From Blattamonas nauphoetae (Eukaryota; Preaxostyla; Oxymonadida): DNA of 64,000 nucleotides. Positions within the stretch are counted from its first letter, which is position 1; each line of letters opens with the position of its first letter. Location of the stretch: NCBI GenBank assembly GCA_033064195.1, contig JARBJD010000126.1, forward strand, positions 62,001-126,000, given 5' to 3'. Below the pieces are notes generated by a model. That model was not told the DNA's origin. It did no database searches and was given only the letters and a program-made list of their open reading frames with translations. The translations under genes and the position numbers were made by a program. Below are positions 1-10,289 of the stretch, piece after piece.

Positions 1-23
1 ACCATTTCCAATTGTGACATCAG

Positions 24-1583
24 ATGATAAAGGGAGAAGATTTTTCTGGAAAATCATCGCGAAATTTCATGGAACGCTCCTTTTCTCTCATCGATGATGA
101 ATCTGAGACTGACGAGTCTCAAAACTCATCGATCACCGAAAGACAAATACAATACCAATCTCTCAACGAATCGGATGGATGGTTCTTTGGTGATGAAGTT
201 GTTGATTGTGAATCTGGGATGGAAAGTCAGCAGGATGGGCTTCTCACAGGCGGATTCAGTCAGGATTTTATTCGAACAAGTCTCAAACGATCGAAAGATG
301 AACTTCGAAGACTCTTGCCAGAAAGAATTGAAGCAGTTGATAGTGCAAGCCCACCTGAACCTCTTCTTCCACAAGATCCTCATGAGTTTGTTGAACTACC
401 AGCTCCTCAGAAGATGAAACGTGGTCGTCCAACTTCTCGTCCTGCCCCAAAGCCCCGACGATCATACACCATTCTCACGCCTCGTGAACGCGAATTGGTC
501 CTCGATGAAGTGAAGGAAGGGAAGAAGTACGATTTGATTGTCGAAAAGTGGAACATCTCGAAAGGAACAATCAACAACATCGCATCTGGAAAACCTGCTC
601 CCAAGCCTCGTGGGGGAGCAGTCTATCGAAAAATCACTCCAGAAATTTCACGATCAATGAATGATGCAATTCTTCAAAACCCACTCTTGAAGGGAGAAGA
701 ACTCAAAACTCTCGTCGAGGAGAATCATGGAACATCGGTTGCAGTGTCGACAATCAATGCTCACCTAACTTCACCAAAAATGGTGGAACACGGGTGTACA
801 AAGTTCACTGTGAAGAAAGTCGAACTGCTCCAACACGAACGCAATTCGGAGGAAACAAAGGACGCGAGACTCGACTATCTTCAGCGATACGCAACAACAT
901 TCTCTCAAGGTGGATTTGCTGTCTACATCGACGAAACTTCCTTCAACAAGACCTGCTTCCAAAATCAAGGTCGTGCTCCAATCGGTCAGCGTTGCCTTCA
1001 ACGAGTTCGTCGATTGCAAACGGAAAATCTCACTGCAATCACAGCGATCTCTGAAGCGTGGGGTGTTGTTCATGTGACGTGGGTTCAAGGAACTGTGTCT
1101 GCTCTTGAATTCCAACATTTCCTCCTCTCACTTTTTGAGTCCCTTCAAAGAAGAACGAATGAAAGCTGCACACTGATTATGGACAATGTTGGCTTGCACA
1201 AGACGGATGAGGTGAAAGAGCTCATCAGATCGAAAAATTACACAACTCTGTTCACTCCACCAAATTCCTGTGAGTTGAATCCGATCGAGTACGTCTTTGG
1301 CATGTGGAAAGGTGGGAGTTCGATTCCTTGTCATGTCAGAACAGAGGATCAACTGCGGATTCATCTTTCGGAATCTCTCAGTGCAATTCCTCATCGGAAG
1401 ATATCCGCGGCCATCAGATTTGTGTCTCTCAGACTTCATCCAATTGTCGCTCGCCGAGGTGATTTGGCTCTCAATCGAACACAAGAACAGTTCAACCGCG
1501 ATTCGAACGGCCCACATGCTCCAAGTCCGCAAGCAATCATGCCACCAGACCACGGACCACGAGTGGAAGAACCTGAAGAATAA
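24..1583 (+). CDS. Tc1-like DD34E transposase (519 aa)
   Basis: This is a cut-and-paste transposase expected to bind the terminal arms and move the element into TA sites. The catalytic triad is readable: D303 in VYIDETSF, D387 in LIMDNVGLHKT and E422 in CELNPIEYVFG. Exactly 34 residues separate the second and third acidic residues, the DD34E spacing of Tc1. Residues about 150-250 form the helix-turn-helix region (TPRERELV...ISKGTINNI), preceded by an AT-hook-like KRGRP at about 132. The N-terminal 130 residues are acidic and Ser-rich, longer than in classical 340-residue Tc1 proteins. The start is the first ATG in frame, though the true start could lie upstream of the window. No internal stop is present, so the protein could be functional. 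Confidence 0.88.
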   Translation: MIKGEDFSGKSSRNFMERSFSLIDDESETDESQNSSITERQIQYQSLNESDGWFFGDEVVDCESGMESQQDGLLTGGFSQDFIRTSLKRSKDELRRLLPERIEAVDSASPPEPLLPQDPHEFVELPAPQKMKRGRPTSRPAPKPRRSYTILTPRERELVLDEVKEGKKYDLIVEKWNISKGTINNIASGKPAPKPRGGAVYRKITPEISRSMNDAILQNPLLKGEELKTLVEENHGTSVAVSTINAHLTSPKMVEHGCTKFTVKKVELLQHERNSEETKDARLDYLQRYATTFSQGGFAVYIDETSFNKTCFQNQGRAPIGQRCLQRVRRLQTENLTAITAISEAWGVVHVTWVQGTVSALEFQHFLLSLFESLQRRTNESCTLIMDNVGLHKTDEVKELIRSKNYTTLFTPPNSCELNPIEYVFGMWKGGSSIPCHVRTEDQLRIHLSESLSAIPHRKISAAIRFVSLRLHPIVARRGDLALNRTQEQFNRDSNGPHAPSPQAIMPPDHGPRVEEPEE

Positions 1584-1679
1584 ACTGCTTCATCAATAAT
1601 TCACCACACAAGAGTGTTTCCCTTCGTTCTGTCAGTCTTTTCTAAAACGAGTGGTCTAAAATAAATCCGAAAAAGAGCC

Positions 1680-1911
1680 GTTCATTTCTGAACAATCACT
1701 GTTCATTTCCGAATAATCATTGTTCATTTCAGAAAAATCACTGTTCATTTACGAATAATTCATGTTCATTTCTGAAAAATTAAAATTCATTTCTGAACAA
1801 TCATGTTCATTTCTGAACAATCATGTTCATTTCTGAACAATCAAAATACATTTCTGAACAATTATGTTCATTTCTGAATAATTAAAATGCAATTCAGAAC
1901 TAGTCGAGCTG
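1680..1911 (+). repeat. Right terminal arm of the Tc1-like element: iterated 20-bp motif
   Basis: About eleven imperfect copies of a 20-bp unit (consensus TGTTCATTTCTGAACAATCA, itself containing the near-palindrome TTCATTTCTGAA) lead into the outer end AATTCAGAACTAGTC. The same array, in both orientations, forms the arms of the deletion derivative at 33106-33991. Such arrays are plausible transposase-binding sites; that role is inferred. Confidence 0.85.
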
Positions 1912-2799
1912 TATAAAGCTCAATGAGGACGTTATTCGAGAATTCGTGGCGAAGGAGGATCGGAGGGTCGACGACCTCCTGATTGCATTGAAGAAGGAGG
2001 CCTTCCACGGCGTCAAGCTTGCCTGTGGTTTGTTTCAAGCGGTTAAGCAAGGAATGCCAATTGGACAGGCGATCTGTCTCCAAGGGTATAAGGCAGCAGA
2101 GATTGTTAAGAGGATTGAACAAACACGGAAGGTGCTGGGGCTGAACATCCTTTCAAGCTTTAAAGGGGATGAGAGAGAACAAGACAATGCACGATGACAG
2201 CGAGAAGAGCTGCAGAAGGAGATTCAGCAAGCGAGGGAGGTTCGCTCGATTGGGGCGGAAATGAAGCTAAGAAGACATACCCAGTTTTTTCGGCCGAACG
2301 CAGGCCCACGCTGGATCAGCTCCCAATACAATCAGAGGGGAGACTGGCGTGGGGGACAGCAGGTGGCACCTCCTCGATTCATCCCCTCTTCTCAACCGCG
2401 CCGCCAGTTTTCAAACAGGTTCTCGAATCACCCATCGCTCGTGGAAGACCAGAGGAGCGGACAACAAACAAGACAGTAGAAGCTCCGACCGTTCACTTCG
2501 CATCTCACAACTGTTCAGTTCCCACAAGACCTACAACACTACTACCTTACAACACACATCAACACACTCTTGGTTTCCAGTTACCTTTCACGGGATCTTT
2601 CTTTAACAGACAAAGTTCGGTCTTTCTTTCAACATCAAACACGAGAGAGGAGCGGCGTTGGGATTGGAGGCTTCATTCGGCACAAGGCGCAGGAATGGAG
2701 GCGATCAAGGTTTTATCAAGCTGTCAAGGAAGGAGTGAGGATCCCCTTCCTCTCCGAAGCCAGAGTTGAAGGGACATTCGCAGTGTATTGTCAAGGGGA

Positions 2800-4440
2800 G
2801 AAGGAGAGTCGAGCAATGAGGGAGTTAATTCTTGCGGAGATCAAAGAAGGAATGATAGTGAAGACCACGATCGACAAAGTGGTTCTTCTCAACAACACGT
2901 TCTTGGTTCCGAAGTCGGATGGAACGTATCGAAAGATTCTCGATTGTCGGCCAGCGAACAGGCTCTTGCTGCCGACGCACTTCAAGATGGAGAGCTGGAC
3001 GACAATTGTGGACACGATGAGGACTGGAGACTATCTGGCAAAGATCGACCTGCGGTTGGCATATCAACACGTCCCAATCCACAGCGACTCAGCCCAGTAT
3101 CTATGCTTTACCTTCCAAAATATCTACTACAGCCACACAACTCTCCCGTTTGGACTCAGTCTCTCACCACTCATCTTCACCAAGATGATGAGGGAGGTCG
3201 TATCAAAGCTCAGGAGGAGGATCAGGCTGGTCATCTATCTGGACGACATTCTGCTGATGGGGGAATCGGAGGAGGAGATGGAGAAGAGCATTCTGCTGAC
3301 ATTGCTGGAATTGGACAGACTAGGATTCACTGTGAATCAGGAGAAGTCCATCCTCCAACCCTCAAGGCAGCTGGAGTTCCTCGGATTCCTCTGGAAGACC
3401 GAGTCGATGATGGTGGCCGCGACGAAGATGAAGCGGAAGAAGGCGTTCGTGAAGGTGAGGGACAGGCTGACACAGTGCAGACACCAGCGCCAGTGCGTCG
3501 GGCACGCACTGGCGTCGCTCGTAGGTGTCCTCCAGTCCTTCGCCATCGTCGAGGCGGAGACGTTCGTCCGAACAAGGAACCTGACGAGGAGGAAGGAGGA
3601 GATCGTGGGAGACGGAGGATATCACAACCGAGGAGCTCTGGGGACACAGAGATCGAGGAGCTCAGATGGTGGAAGGAACGATTGCAGAGGGAGATGGAAG
3701 CCAGCATCCGACCTTTCGTTCCAACCGTGGTCGTCACGACAGACGCATCGGAGTGGGGAATGGGCGCAGTCGTCAGCTCCAAAGGAAAGGAGGACACATT
3801 TCATCAGAGGACATTCAGCGAGGAGGAGAGGAAGCAGAGCAGCAATTGGAGAGAGATGCTTGCGGTCAGTTGGATCATCGAAGAGATGCAGAAGGAGAGG
3901 AGTTTGGAGGACGGGACGGACATCCTCCTCAAATCGGACAATTCAACCGTTGTCTTCAACATCAACCGGAGGAGTTGTGCCGTCTCACTCCTCCCTACCC
4001 TTCGAAACATTTTGTCGTATCTAACGCAACACAAACACAGAATGAGAGCAGTCCATATCCCAGGACGGGACAATCGTCAGGCAGACGAGTTGTCACGCGG
4101 AGAGGACGGAGGGGATTATCAGTTGAGGAAGGATCTAAATCGCATGGTGTGTCAGACATGGAAGGTCATCCCAACACTGGATGTGTTCGCCAACGCGTGG
4201 AACACGCAGACAGAACGCTTTTGTGCGTGGAAGAGAAACGAACAGGCGATAGCCACGAACGGGCTGATGGTCGATTGGAGAGAGGAGATCGTCTGGGCCT
4301 TCCCACCCAACCCGCTCCTCCTCAAGACAGTGAGGAAGATGGAACGGGACGGATGCGAAGGAATCGTTGTGGCATTCGATTGGGCCACGCTCCCAGGTCA
4401 TTCAGAGCTCAAGCAATTGGCGACGAAAAAAGTGACACTG
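2800..4440 (+). other. Reverse transcriptase and RNase H part of DIRS fossil 1
   Basis: The polymerase palm motif YLDDILL and the upstream LPFGLSLSP block are visible, as is an RNase H start (TDASEWGMGAVV) and a later HIPGRDNRQADELSR block. The segment that follows (PTLDVFANAWN...) is the conserved extension seen after RNase H in DIRS and Ngaro elements. In this family the product copies element RNA into DNA that is inserted by the recombinase. It is treated as part of a fossil, so no product is assigned. Confidence 0.85.
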
Positions 4441-4559
4441 GGAAGGAGCACGGACGTTCTAGTCGAGGGACCTGGAGTCAAGGCAGCAGGAGCGAGCATC
4501 CCAGCTGGGATGGTGAAAGCATTCTTCGTTCCCAGGAGATCTGGGACACCCTCGGAGAG

Positions 4560-5370
4560 ATGAAGGGACTGTCGGCGGAGGCAATCAGCAGTTGGAAAGG
4601 GGCCTTCGCAGAGAGAACGAGGGCACAGTATGCTGGAGAGATTAGGAGATGGGTGAGATGGTGTGTACAGGCGGGGAAGGAGTGGACACAGATTTCCGAT
4701 GTGGAAGCTGCCAACTTTTTGGCTCAGCGAGGTGGAGGTAGAAGAACGAAGGAGGTGGCAAGATCTGCCTTGAGTTTCTTGTGCAAGCATTTGGGGATAG
4801 ACGATGTGAGTGAGTCATCAGCAGTCTCACTCTTCATTCGAGGAGAGAAGAAAAGGAACCCTACTCGCTCGAAGTACAACTCAATTTTCGACGCGAAGAT
4901 TCTCATCCCTCATCTAAAAGACTATAAGGCAAGAGCATCCACTTTGAATCAATGGCAGTCCTTTCTTGCAGTCAGCCTCATCCTCCAACATGGAATGAGG
5001 TTCACTGAAATGACTTCAGTCCTTTGTGGGAGTATCCAGGTAGCAGAAGGGGGACAGACAGTGATTCTCCTGGCTGAGTTAAAGGTTCAGGTCGGACTTT
5101 CGCGTGTAGTGTTGAGGGAAGACAACCTTCCGAGCGAGCTCCGCGTTGGAGATGTTCTTCAGAGGACGAGCCAACGCATTCGTTCTCTCCGACCAACAGG
5201 TTGGGAGACAACATCGATCTTCTTCAATGACGTGACGATGCGGGAGAGGAAAGTGGAGGAGGTTAGAGGTTTGGTCAGACCTCTTATGCAATCAGCGGGA
5301 ATAGACGTCACCAAGTTCTCGCCCTATTCGTTGAAGCACGCGGGCATCTCGTCTCGGGTCATGAGTGGGG
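4560..5370 (+). other. Tyrosine recombinase part of DIRS fossil 1 (first part)
   Basis: The sequence reads as a phage-integrase-like fold: an N-terminal helical core-binding part (AQYAGEIRRWVRWC...), then a catalytic part with an Arg in QHGMRFTEM and a SPYSLKHAGISS block near the insertion point. Family members use this enzyme in place of a DDE integrase, so they make no target-site duplication. The rest of the domain lies beyond the Mutator-like insertion, about 8994-9175. Confidence 0.8.
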
Positions 5371-6178
5371 GGCCGACTATATCTCATCAAGCATTCCATC
5401 TATATCTCATCAAGTTTTGATCAAGGGTTTTCTCTTTCCCTTAATAGTCTTTTTTCAGTTTCAGAATTCACTCGAATTCAGACTCAACATGTCATTCTTT
5501 TCTTCATCTCACTGTAGCTCTCTCTTTTTTCACCATTTTATGTAGAATAAACTCACTTCTGTCGTTTCAAACAAACTCCGTTGATCGAGCCATTGATTGT
5601 TTTTTTCTCTAGTAGAGAATCAGAAACAGGGGACTCATCTTCGTTATCTCGCAGTTTATCGACTATTTCCATGTACGTTCATCTACATCAGTCAATGTTT
5701 GTATGTAAATGTATTGGGATGGTTTGTTGCCGCTTTTTGGCCTACCAGGCAGAGGGTTAAGTATAGGCGCAGATCCGATTTTGGATACGCGCAGATCTAA
5801 AAAAATGGATACGCGCAGATCCAAATGGATACACGCAGATCTAACTGGTGAAACTCATATCTGACATTTTTCGTGGTATTTTCAATTACATAACATCTCA
5901 AATGAAACAAAGTGACGTGAAAAAGAATTTTGTGTGAAGAATTTGGCCTGTTTTGGAATTGTTGAACGGATTTCGCTTAAGAGTTGATCTCACCCATGAA
6001 TGAAGGAGAGTGACCACTCAGACGGTACTGTTTAGAATATCCATCCCCAAACGGCTCAGTCACCAAGTATAAGAGTGTCCCGATCCACTCTCCATTTGGC
6101 CTTGCTTTCCGCCGCTGCTGCATCTTGTTTTCAATCTCTTCGCGTTCTCCGATGATCAGGTGATTCAGCAGAACAGGG

Positions 6179-6679
6179 TTATGAGGATGGAAGAGTGAGT
6201 ACGAATGGAAGAGATGGATGGACGGTGGTTGTTGGCGGAAGCGGATTATTGTGAAAATGGTTGAGAATTGAATGTCTTACAATCTGCGAGAGGATATATG
6301 GAAGAAAGAGAGAAAGAGGAAATGAGAGAAAATGGAAATAAAGTGCTCCACACCATTCTTGTCTCGTTATCTTCGCGGTTGGGGGTAAATGTTCGCGTTT
6401 TGTTTTCAGACTCGATTGCTTCATCTTCTCCTTCTTTCCTTCTACTTCAACAAGGTTTTCGTCATAATAGTTGTATCTACCATCGCCATTCCTTTTCTCA
6501 TGCTCATCATCCCGTGATCGTTCATTCAGTGTGATCGTGTCTTGTCGTGGTTTCCGTTCTCTTTCTTCTCGCTCTCCCTGTCGATAATTCTCTTTGCATC
6601 CATCAAGTGTTTGTGTTGTTTCTAGCTTCCAAACTTCGAACATCTGTTTGTAACGATGTCTGCGTCTGGGTCTTTTCAC
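6179..6679 (-). other. Arg/Glu/Asp-rich reading frame inside the nested Mutator-like element
   Basis: A 166-codon frame whose N-terminal half is highly charged (GEREERERKPRQD, RSRDDEHEKRNGDGR) and whose C-terminal half is low-complexity Leu/Pro. The charged part resembles the RE/RD tails of U1-70K-type splicing proteins. That would match the RRM fragment on the other strand of the same element, but the link is inference. It may equally be an accidental frame in captured sequence. No function is assigned. Confidence 0.3.
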
Positions 6680-7319
6680 TTTGTCGTCCTCATTCCATCT
6701 AGCACTTCCTTTGTGTTTTCTTTCTCATTTTCACATTTCTGCAATGTATCCTTGAACTGGGTCGTGAATGGAATTCGATTGGGCCATAGTCCGCTGTTCC
6801 ACCCGCATTGTTAATCGATCCTCATTGTGTTGTCCAGTTCATCGCAATTTTAAATTTTTATGACTTTTCTGGTTTCGTCTCTATGTCATCCCGTCTTTAT
6901 TGTTCCCCCTTCAGGTGTGCAGGAACGATCATCCATCTGCAGTGGAGTGGGCTTGATGATCACGATCTGTTGAGGGACAGAGTGCACAAGAGGGCTCTGA
7001 AGATCGAGAAAGAGGGGGAGGCGAGAATGGGGATGTTGAGGAGCAATTGATGATAAAGAAAGTGAAACATTTGAGAGAACAAATGAGAAAAAAGTGAAAG
7101 ACTCGGATCAAGGCGAAATATCACTTACAAACTGAGTTTGTTTTGACACATATCCAGATTTTTCGCCAGATGGTTGATAACCTGGCCTCAGACACGATAA
7201 AATCCAGAAAGAAGGCGAAGATGTGACGGGCAATCGATTAGTGAGAGAACTGACGTTTCAGACGTGATGGAAAGGAGGATGAAAGAGGAAATCAGGAAAG
7301 GTGAACGTGGAGACACGTA

Positions 7320-7453
7320 TACCCAAAAACGAGTTTAGATTTGGAGGAGAAACCACGATGAGAATACGGGTGATGGTAAGATCAACTTTATCCTATGACG
7401 ACGTGACAAATGTTGAGTTGCGAAGAGTTTTTGAGAGTTATGGTGAATTGTGA
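7320..7453 (+). pseudogene. Captured fragment of an RRM protein, most like U1-70K
   Basis: The stretch TLSYDDVTNVELRRVFESYG (7385-7444) matches the beta1-alpha1 part of the U1-70K RNA-recognition motif, known in animals as NYDTTESKLRREFEVYG. Just upstream, in another frame, NHDENTGDGKINF (about 7352-7392) parallels the NDPNAQGDAFKTLF linker that precedes that RRM. The two pieces are out of frame with each other and stops follow, so this is a decayed fragment. It lies wholly inside the element 5755-7603, which suggests capture of a host spliceosomal gene. Confidence 0.5.
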
Positions 7454-7612
7454 GCATTCAGAGTGAAATGGCATGAATTGGCAAGGATAAAAACAAAAGA
7501 AGCAAGAAATCTTTTGGATCTGCGTGTATCCATTTGGATCTGCGCGTATCCAAAAAAATGGATCTGCGTGTAGCGAAAATCGGATCTGCGCCTATACTTA
7601 ACCCAGGCAGAG

Positions 7613-8720
7613 TTGTACCATTTTTCTTGATGTTTCTTCTGGTCGACTTGGTGGAGGTATTCTCGATTGAAAACATCGACAGACTACATCATTTCTTATC
7701 AGCAACGCTGGCTGACATGCTTCAACAGCTAAAGCGAAGACAAAAAACCGCAATCACCTCGCCGTCGTCGGAAAGTGACGTTCTTCCATCATTTCACGAA
7801 TCCAATCCATGTTTGACAGGACATTTGTCAGTATTCCTCCTCAAAATGAGGGCTAGCCACCTTTACGACGTCCTGTGGGTGTACGGTCTCCAACTTGCTC
7901 AGACTGGCGAAGTGAAAGATCTCTCCCTCCACAAGAATGTCCACGCTGAACAGGAAGGCGAGTGTGAACCCTCTCCACTCGCAGGATGGACAGCGACCGA
8001 TGCTGCCCACACTCACTCAACTCATCTCGAATTTCATCCGTTCGTCACTGCTCCTTCTTCTCTCGTCGCAATCGTTCGTCCTGTCACTCCTGAACAGCCA
8101 GACGCAGAAAGAAAACAAATCTTCAGAAGGAATTGTGGAGACTGAAGGCGAATGCAGCATCGATTGGATCAAAGACCACTCCCACTCCATCCTCGTCGAC
8201 TGTATCGTCGGCCTTGGCTGCACCTCTCGCACTGTCCCCTCGTGTTCTTCCGTCTCGCTCATCGCCGACTCCTACCGACCAGACGCGAAGACAGCTATGA
8301 CACAGTTCTCGTCGTGTGTTGGGATGAATGTTGTCCGGTCACTGCTGATTCTAAAGCAGCGAAGCAAAGAAATGTTTGAAATGAAGATCGCCCTCGTCGA
8401 CGACGATTTAGGAGCGAATCAAGCGAAACAAGGGCAAGATCCGCCTTCCTCAGCCTTCCCCAATCAAACAACCAGCTGCCCCAGCTGAAGGATCTCCACT
8501 TCCTCCCTCCATCCTCGACCTTGTTTCTCGCTTCTCGCTTTGGACACTCATCACTCGTCTTCCGCCAACCTCGCTCGTCGCATCGCAAACATCACTCCCG
8601 CCGACACAAACATCTTCGCCGAAGAAGAGGAGAGTTCGCGACACGAAGGATTAACCGAGATAGAACGAAGTGGAGGAGAAGCTGGTTGATCCGATCAACC
8701 AAATCGAGCTGATAGGAGTC
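7613..8720 (+). other. Coding-like sequence inside the outer Mutator-like element, origin unknown
   Basis: GC-richer, coding-textured DNA with overlapping open frames of 203 codons (ending 8145) and 183 codons (7937-8488), then a basic PKKRRVRD-containing tail near 8620-8650. I do not recognise a domain. The sequence sits between the nested element and the right arm, so it is probably another captured host fragment or the degraded original cargo. Confidence 0.35.
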
Positions 8721-9190
8721 CACTGATACTGAATCTCGATGTTGAAAGAAACAATCAATGGCTCGATCAACGTAGTTTGTTTGAAACAACAGAAGTGAGT
8801 TTATTCTACAAAAAATAGTGACAAAAGAGAGAATTACAGAGAGATGAAGATAGGAATGATGTGTTAGAGATGGAAAATCGATTCTTCCTTCTCTGAGAAA
8901 AGACTATTAAGGGACAGAGTAAAAGTCTGATCAAAACTTGATGAGATATAGATGGAATGCTTGATGAGATATAGTCGTTCCCCATGAGTGGGGAGTCAAT
9001 TGGGTCCACTGCACATTCAGTGCGCCTGTCCGCAAAGTCTGGCGTCATGGAAACGCATTATCTACTCCCAACACTCGCCGACACACAATGCAACCCTCAG
9101 TCGGAAAGTGAAATACACGATGAGTCTGAAGCAGTTCTCCCAAGCCCTCACTCTTCCGAGCTCAGACGAACATGATCAGTGCAGACTGAT

Positions 9191-9520
9191 CCTCTGTTTG
9201 TCAAAGTGAGGAAGAGTGCCACCCACCCACCCCGACGGTCACTGCATCTATCTTCGAAGTATTCTTTCATTCATCTATCTTCTGCTATTCTTTTTGTGTG
9301 TGTTGAAATTCATTGACTATCGTCTGGTCTTTTCTGTTTTTTCATGTTGTCTATCTTGGAGCGTATCGTTTGTTTTGTTGAGTGGCTTACCTTCTTGAAT
9401 GAAACTTCTTCAGCTCTCATCGCATCTCACTTTCCTGCTCCCAAGAATCTAACCCATTACCAAACTTCTCACTTCAGATGTGGAAGGATTCTCACTCTTC
9501 CTCACTTTGACAAACAGAGG
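9191..9520 (+). repeat. Internal complementary region and right terminal block of DIRS fossil 1
   Basis: CCTCTGTTTGTCAAAGTGAG at 9191-9210 (continuing to 9218) is the inverse complement of the outer right end at 9491-9520. The bases just left of 9191 should therefore be the complement of the left outer end, which lies off the window. Spacing (about 330 bp) is close to the 340-380-bp right blocks of the other three DIRS fossils. Confidence 0.7.
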
Positions 9521-9525
9521 AACAG

Positions 9526-10069
9526 ATGCAGTTTGACACACTGTATTCTGTGAAATCGGTGATGAAGGAAGGTCGAAAGATGAAATGTGATTCTGTGTCG
9601 TTCCGAACACCGGTTGGGCCGACATTGATGAATGTGAGTGCAGAGCTGAATGGATCGAACATCAACAATGTGATTGTGACACTTGAATCAGTTCGGATGC
9701 CTGTTGGAGAGATGACGCTGACCGTTCAAGAACAAGGTTGTAGTCCGATTCCGGTCGATGTGAGTTTTGTTTCTTCAGAAGAAGGATCTGGTGCGGTTGT
9801 TGTTTTCGGAGGGTCTACACTGAAATATGGAACAACCTACACAGTGGTGAGTCTGACGTCGTCATCCCTTCATTGTTCGCTGGACAAGACGATCACCTTC
9901 TCAACGCCAGCCGCTCCTCCTCGGATCAAAACGGCGTCGTGTTCTCTTGTTGGGGAATTATTGCGAGATGGCGAAGTTGTTCTGACTGGAGAAGCATTGC
10001 CAGCAGGGACAGCGTTCTCGATCTCACTGGACGAGATTGATGAAGGTGGATATGTGATTCCGAACACAT
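9526..10069 (+). pseudogene. Giant beta-helix/TIG receptor-like protein, broken copy 1, segment a
   Basis: In-frame piece of the same gene family as the intact 19054-26046 gene. QFDTLYSVKSVMKEG corresponds to the intact QFNTTYSIVSVTKEG, and the following TPVGPTL block matches too. It covers two immunoglobulin-like TIG-type repeats. Everything 5' was separated by DIRS fossil 1, which ends at 9520, so this copy has no visible signal peptide or start. The frame is interrupted at 10070 by a 216-bp MITE and resumes at 10286-10290. Confidence 0.8.
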
Positions 10070-10285
10070 GGGTGAGAATTTTTGAGGTGAAAAAAGTTCG
10101 AATTCACAACTTCGAATCTCGTCTCATCACACAACCAAGATAGGAAATGACCATCATCAATACTTCATTGTCGCTACCTTTCGATATCATTCTCGTGAAA
10201 TTTGACAAAATCCTGGCTCAAGGGCTTTGTTTCGTTATCTGATTCTGATTCTCGTATTTTTGTCCGATCTCAAAAATACTCACCC
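10070..10285. mobile_element. 216-bp MITE with 4-bp target duplication ACAT
   Basis: Ends are GGGTGAGAATTTTTGAG and its near-complement CTCAAAAATACTCACCC. ACAT is duplicated at 10066-10069 and 10286-10289. Removing the element and one ACAT restores the host frame (PNT|SPITLFDTF), which confirms the boundaries. Its ends resemble those of the MITE at 26858-27278, so both probably belong to one family. Superfamily unassigned. Confidence 0.82.
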
Positions 10286-10289
10286 ACAT

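Larger units (their letters stand above)
1..1911 (+). mobile_element. Tc1/mariner-superfamily DNA transposon, left end outside the window
   Basis: The right terminus is visible: the element ends CAGAACTAGTCGAGCTG at 1911, followed by TA (1912-1913). This fits the TA target duplication and CAG-type ends of Tc1/mariner elements. The same end occurs in both orientations around the deleted copy at 33106-33991, which fixes the boundary. The element encodes one long transposase (24-1583) and then a right arm of iterated 20-bp units. The left arm lies upstream of the window, so full length and target duplication cannot be checked. The open transposase frame suggests a recent or still active element. 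Confidence 0.85.
5755..7603. mobile_element. Second Mutator-like element nested in 5371-8982
   Basis: Inverted ends start GGTTAAGTATAGGCGCAGAT and contain several iterations of GGATACGCGCAGATCC. The 9-bp target CAGGCAGAG is duplicated at 5746-5754 and 7604-7612. Length is 1,849 bp. There is no transposase reading frame. The interior carries a decayed RNA-binding-protein fragment (7320-7453) and an Arg/Glu-rich stretch on the minus strand, so it resembles a Pack-MULE that has picked up pieces of a host gene. Confidence 0.72.
5371..8982. mobile_element. Mutator-like element (non-autonomous), inserted in DIRS fossil 1
   Basis: The ends are long inverted repeats (about 230 bp, roughly 5371-5605 against 8745-8982) built around TATATCTCATCAAGCATTCC. 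The target sequence CATGAGTGGGG flanks both ends (5360-5370 and 8983-8993), an 11-bp duplication. Long terminal repeats with 9-11-bp duplications are typical of the Mutator superfamily. I see no transposase. The interior holds the nested element 5755-7603 and coding-like sequence 7613-8720 of unknown origin, so a Pack-MULE-like nature is likely. Confidence 0.7.
1914..9520 (+). mobile_element. DIRS-type tyrosine-recombinase retroelement, fossil 1
   Basis: DIRS-family element identified by its parts in order: a gag-like region about 1930-2770, reverse transcriptase about 2800-3500, RNase H with the typical DIRS downstream domain about 3700-4440, and a tyrosine recombinase about 4560-5370 resuming about 8994-9175. 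The right end (9491-9520) is repeated inverted at 9191-9218, as expected for the right half of a DIRS internal complementary region. The left end is not seen, because the Tc1-like element occupies the left edge. It is broken: a Mutator-like element sits inside the recombinase region, and there are probably a few further breaks. Domains are still easy to read, so it is the youngest-looking of the four DIRS fossils by coding content. It inserted into the giant surface-protein gene that resumes at 9521. Confidence 0.85.

Noticed and set aside
1680-1911. Regular 20-bp array that could suggest a CRISPR
   Set aside because: Units are contiguous with no unique spacers, are near-palindromic, and occur inverted at both ends of a TA-flanked transposon. 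They are terminal arms.
2788-4563. Several long overlapping frames in DIRS fossil 1
   Set aside because: They cover the same RT/RNase H/recombinase region in alternative frames; only the domain order is reported, as parts of one fossil.
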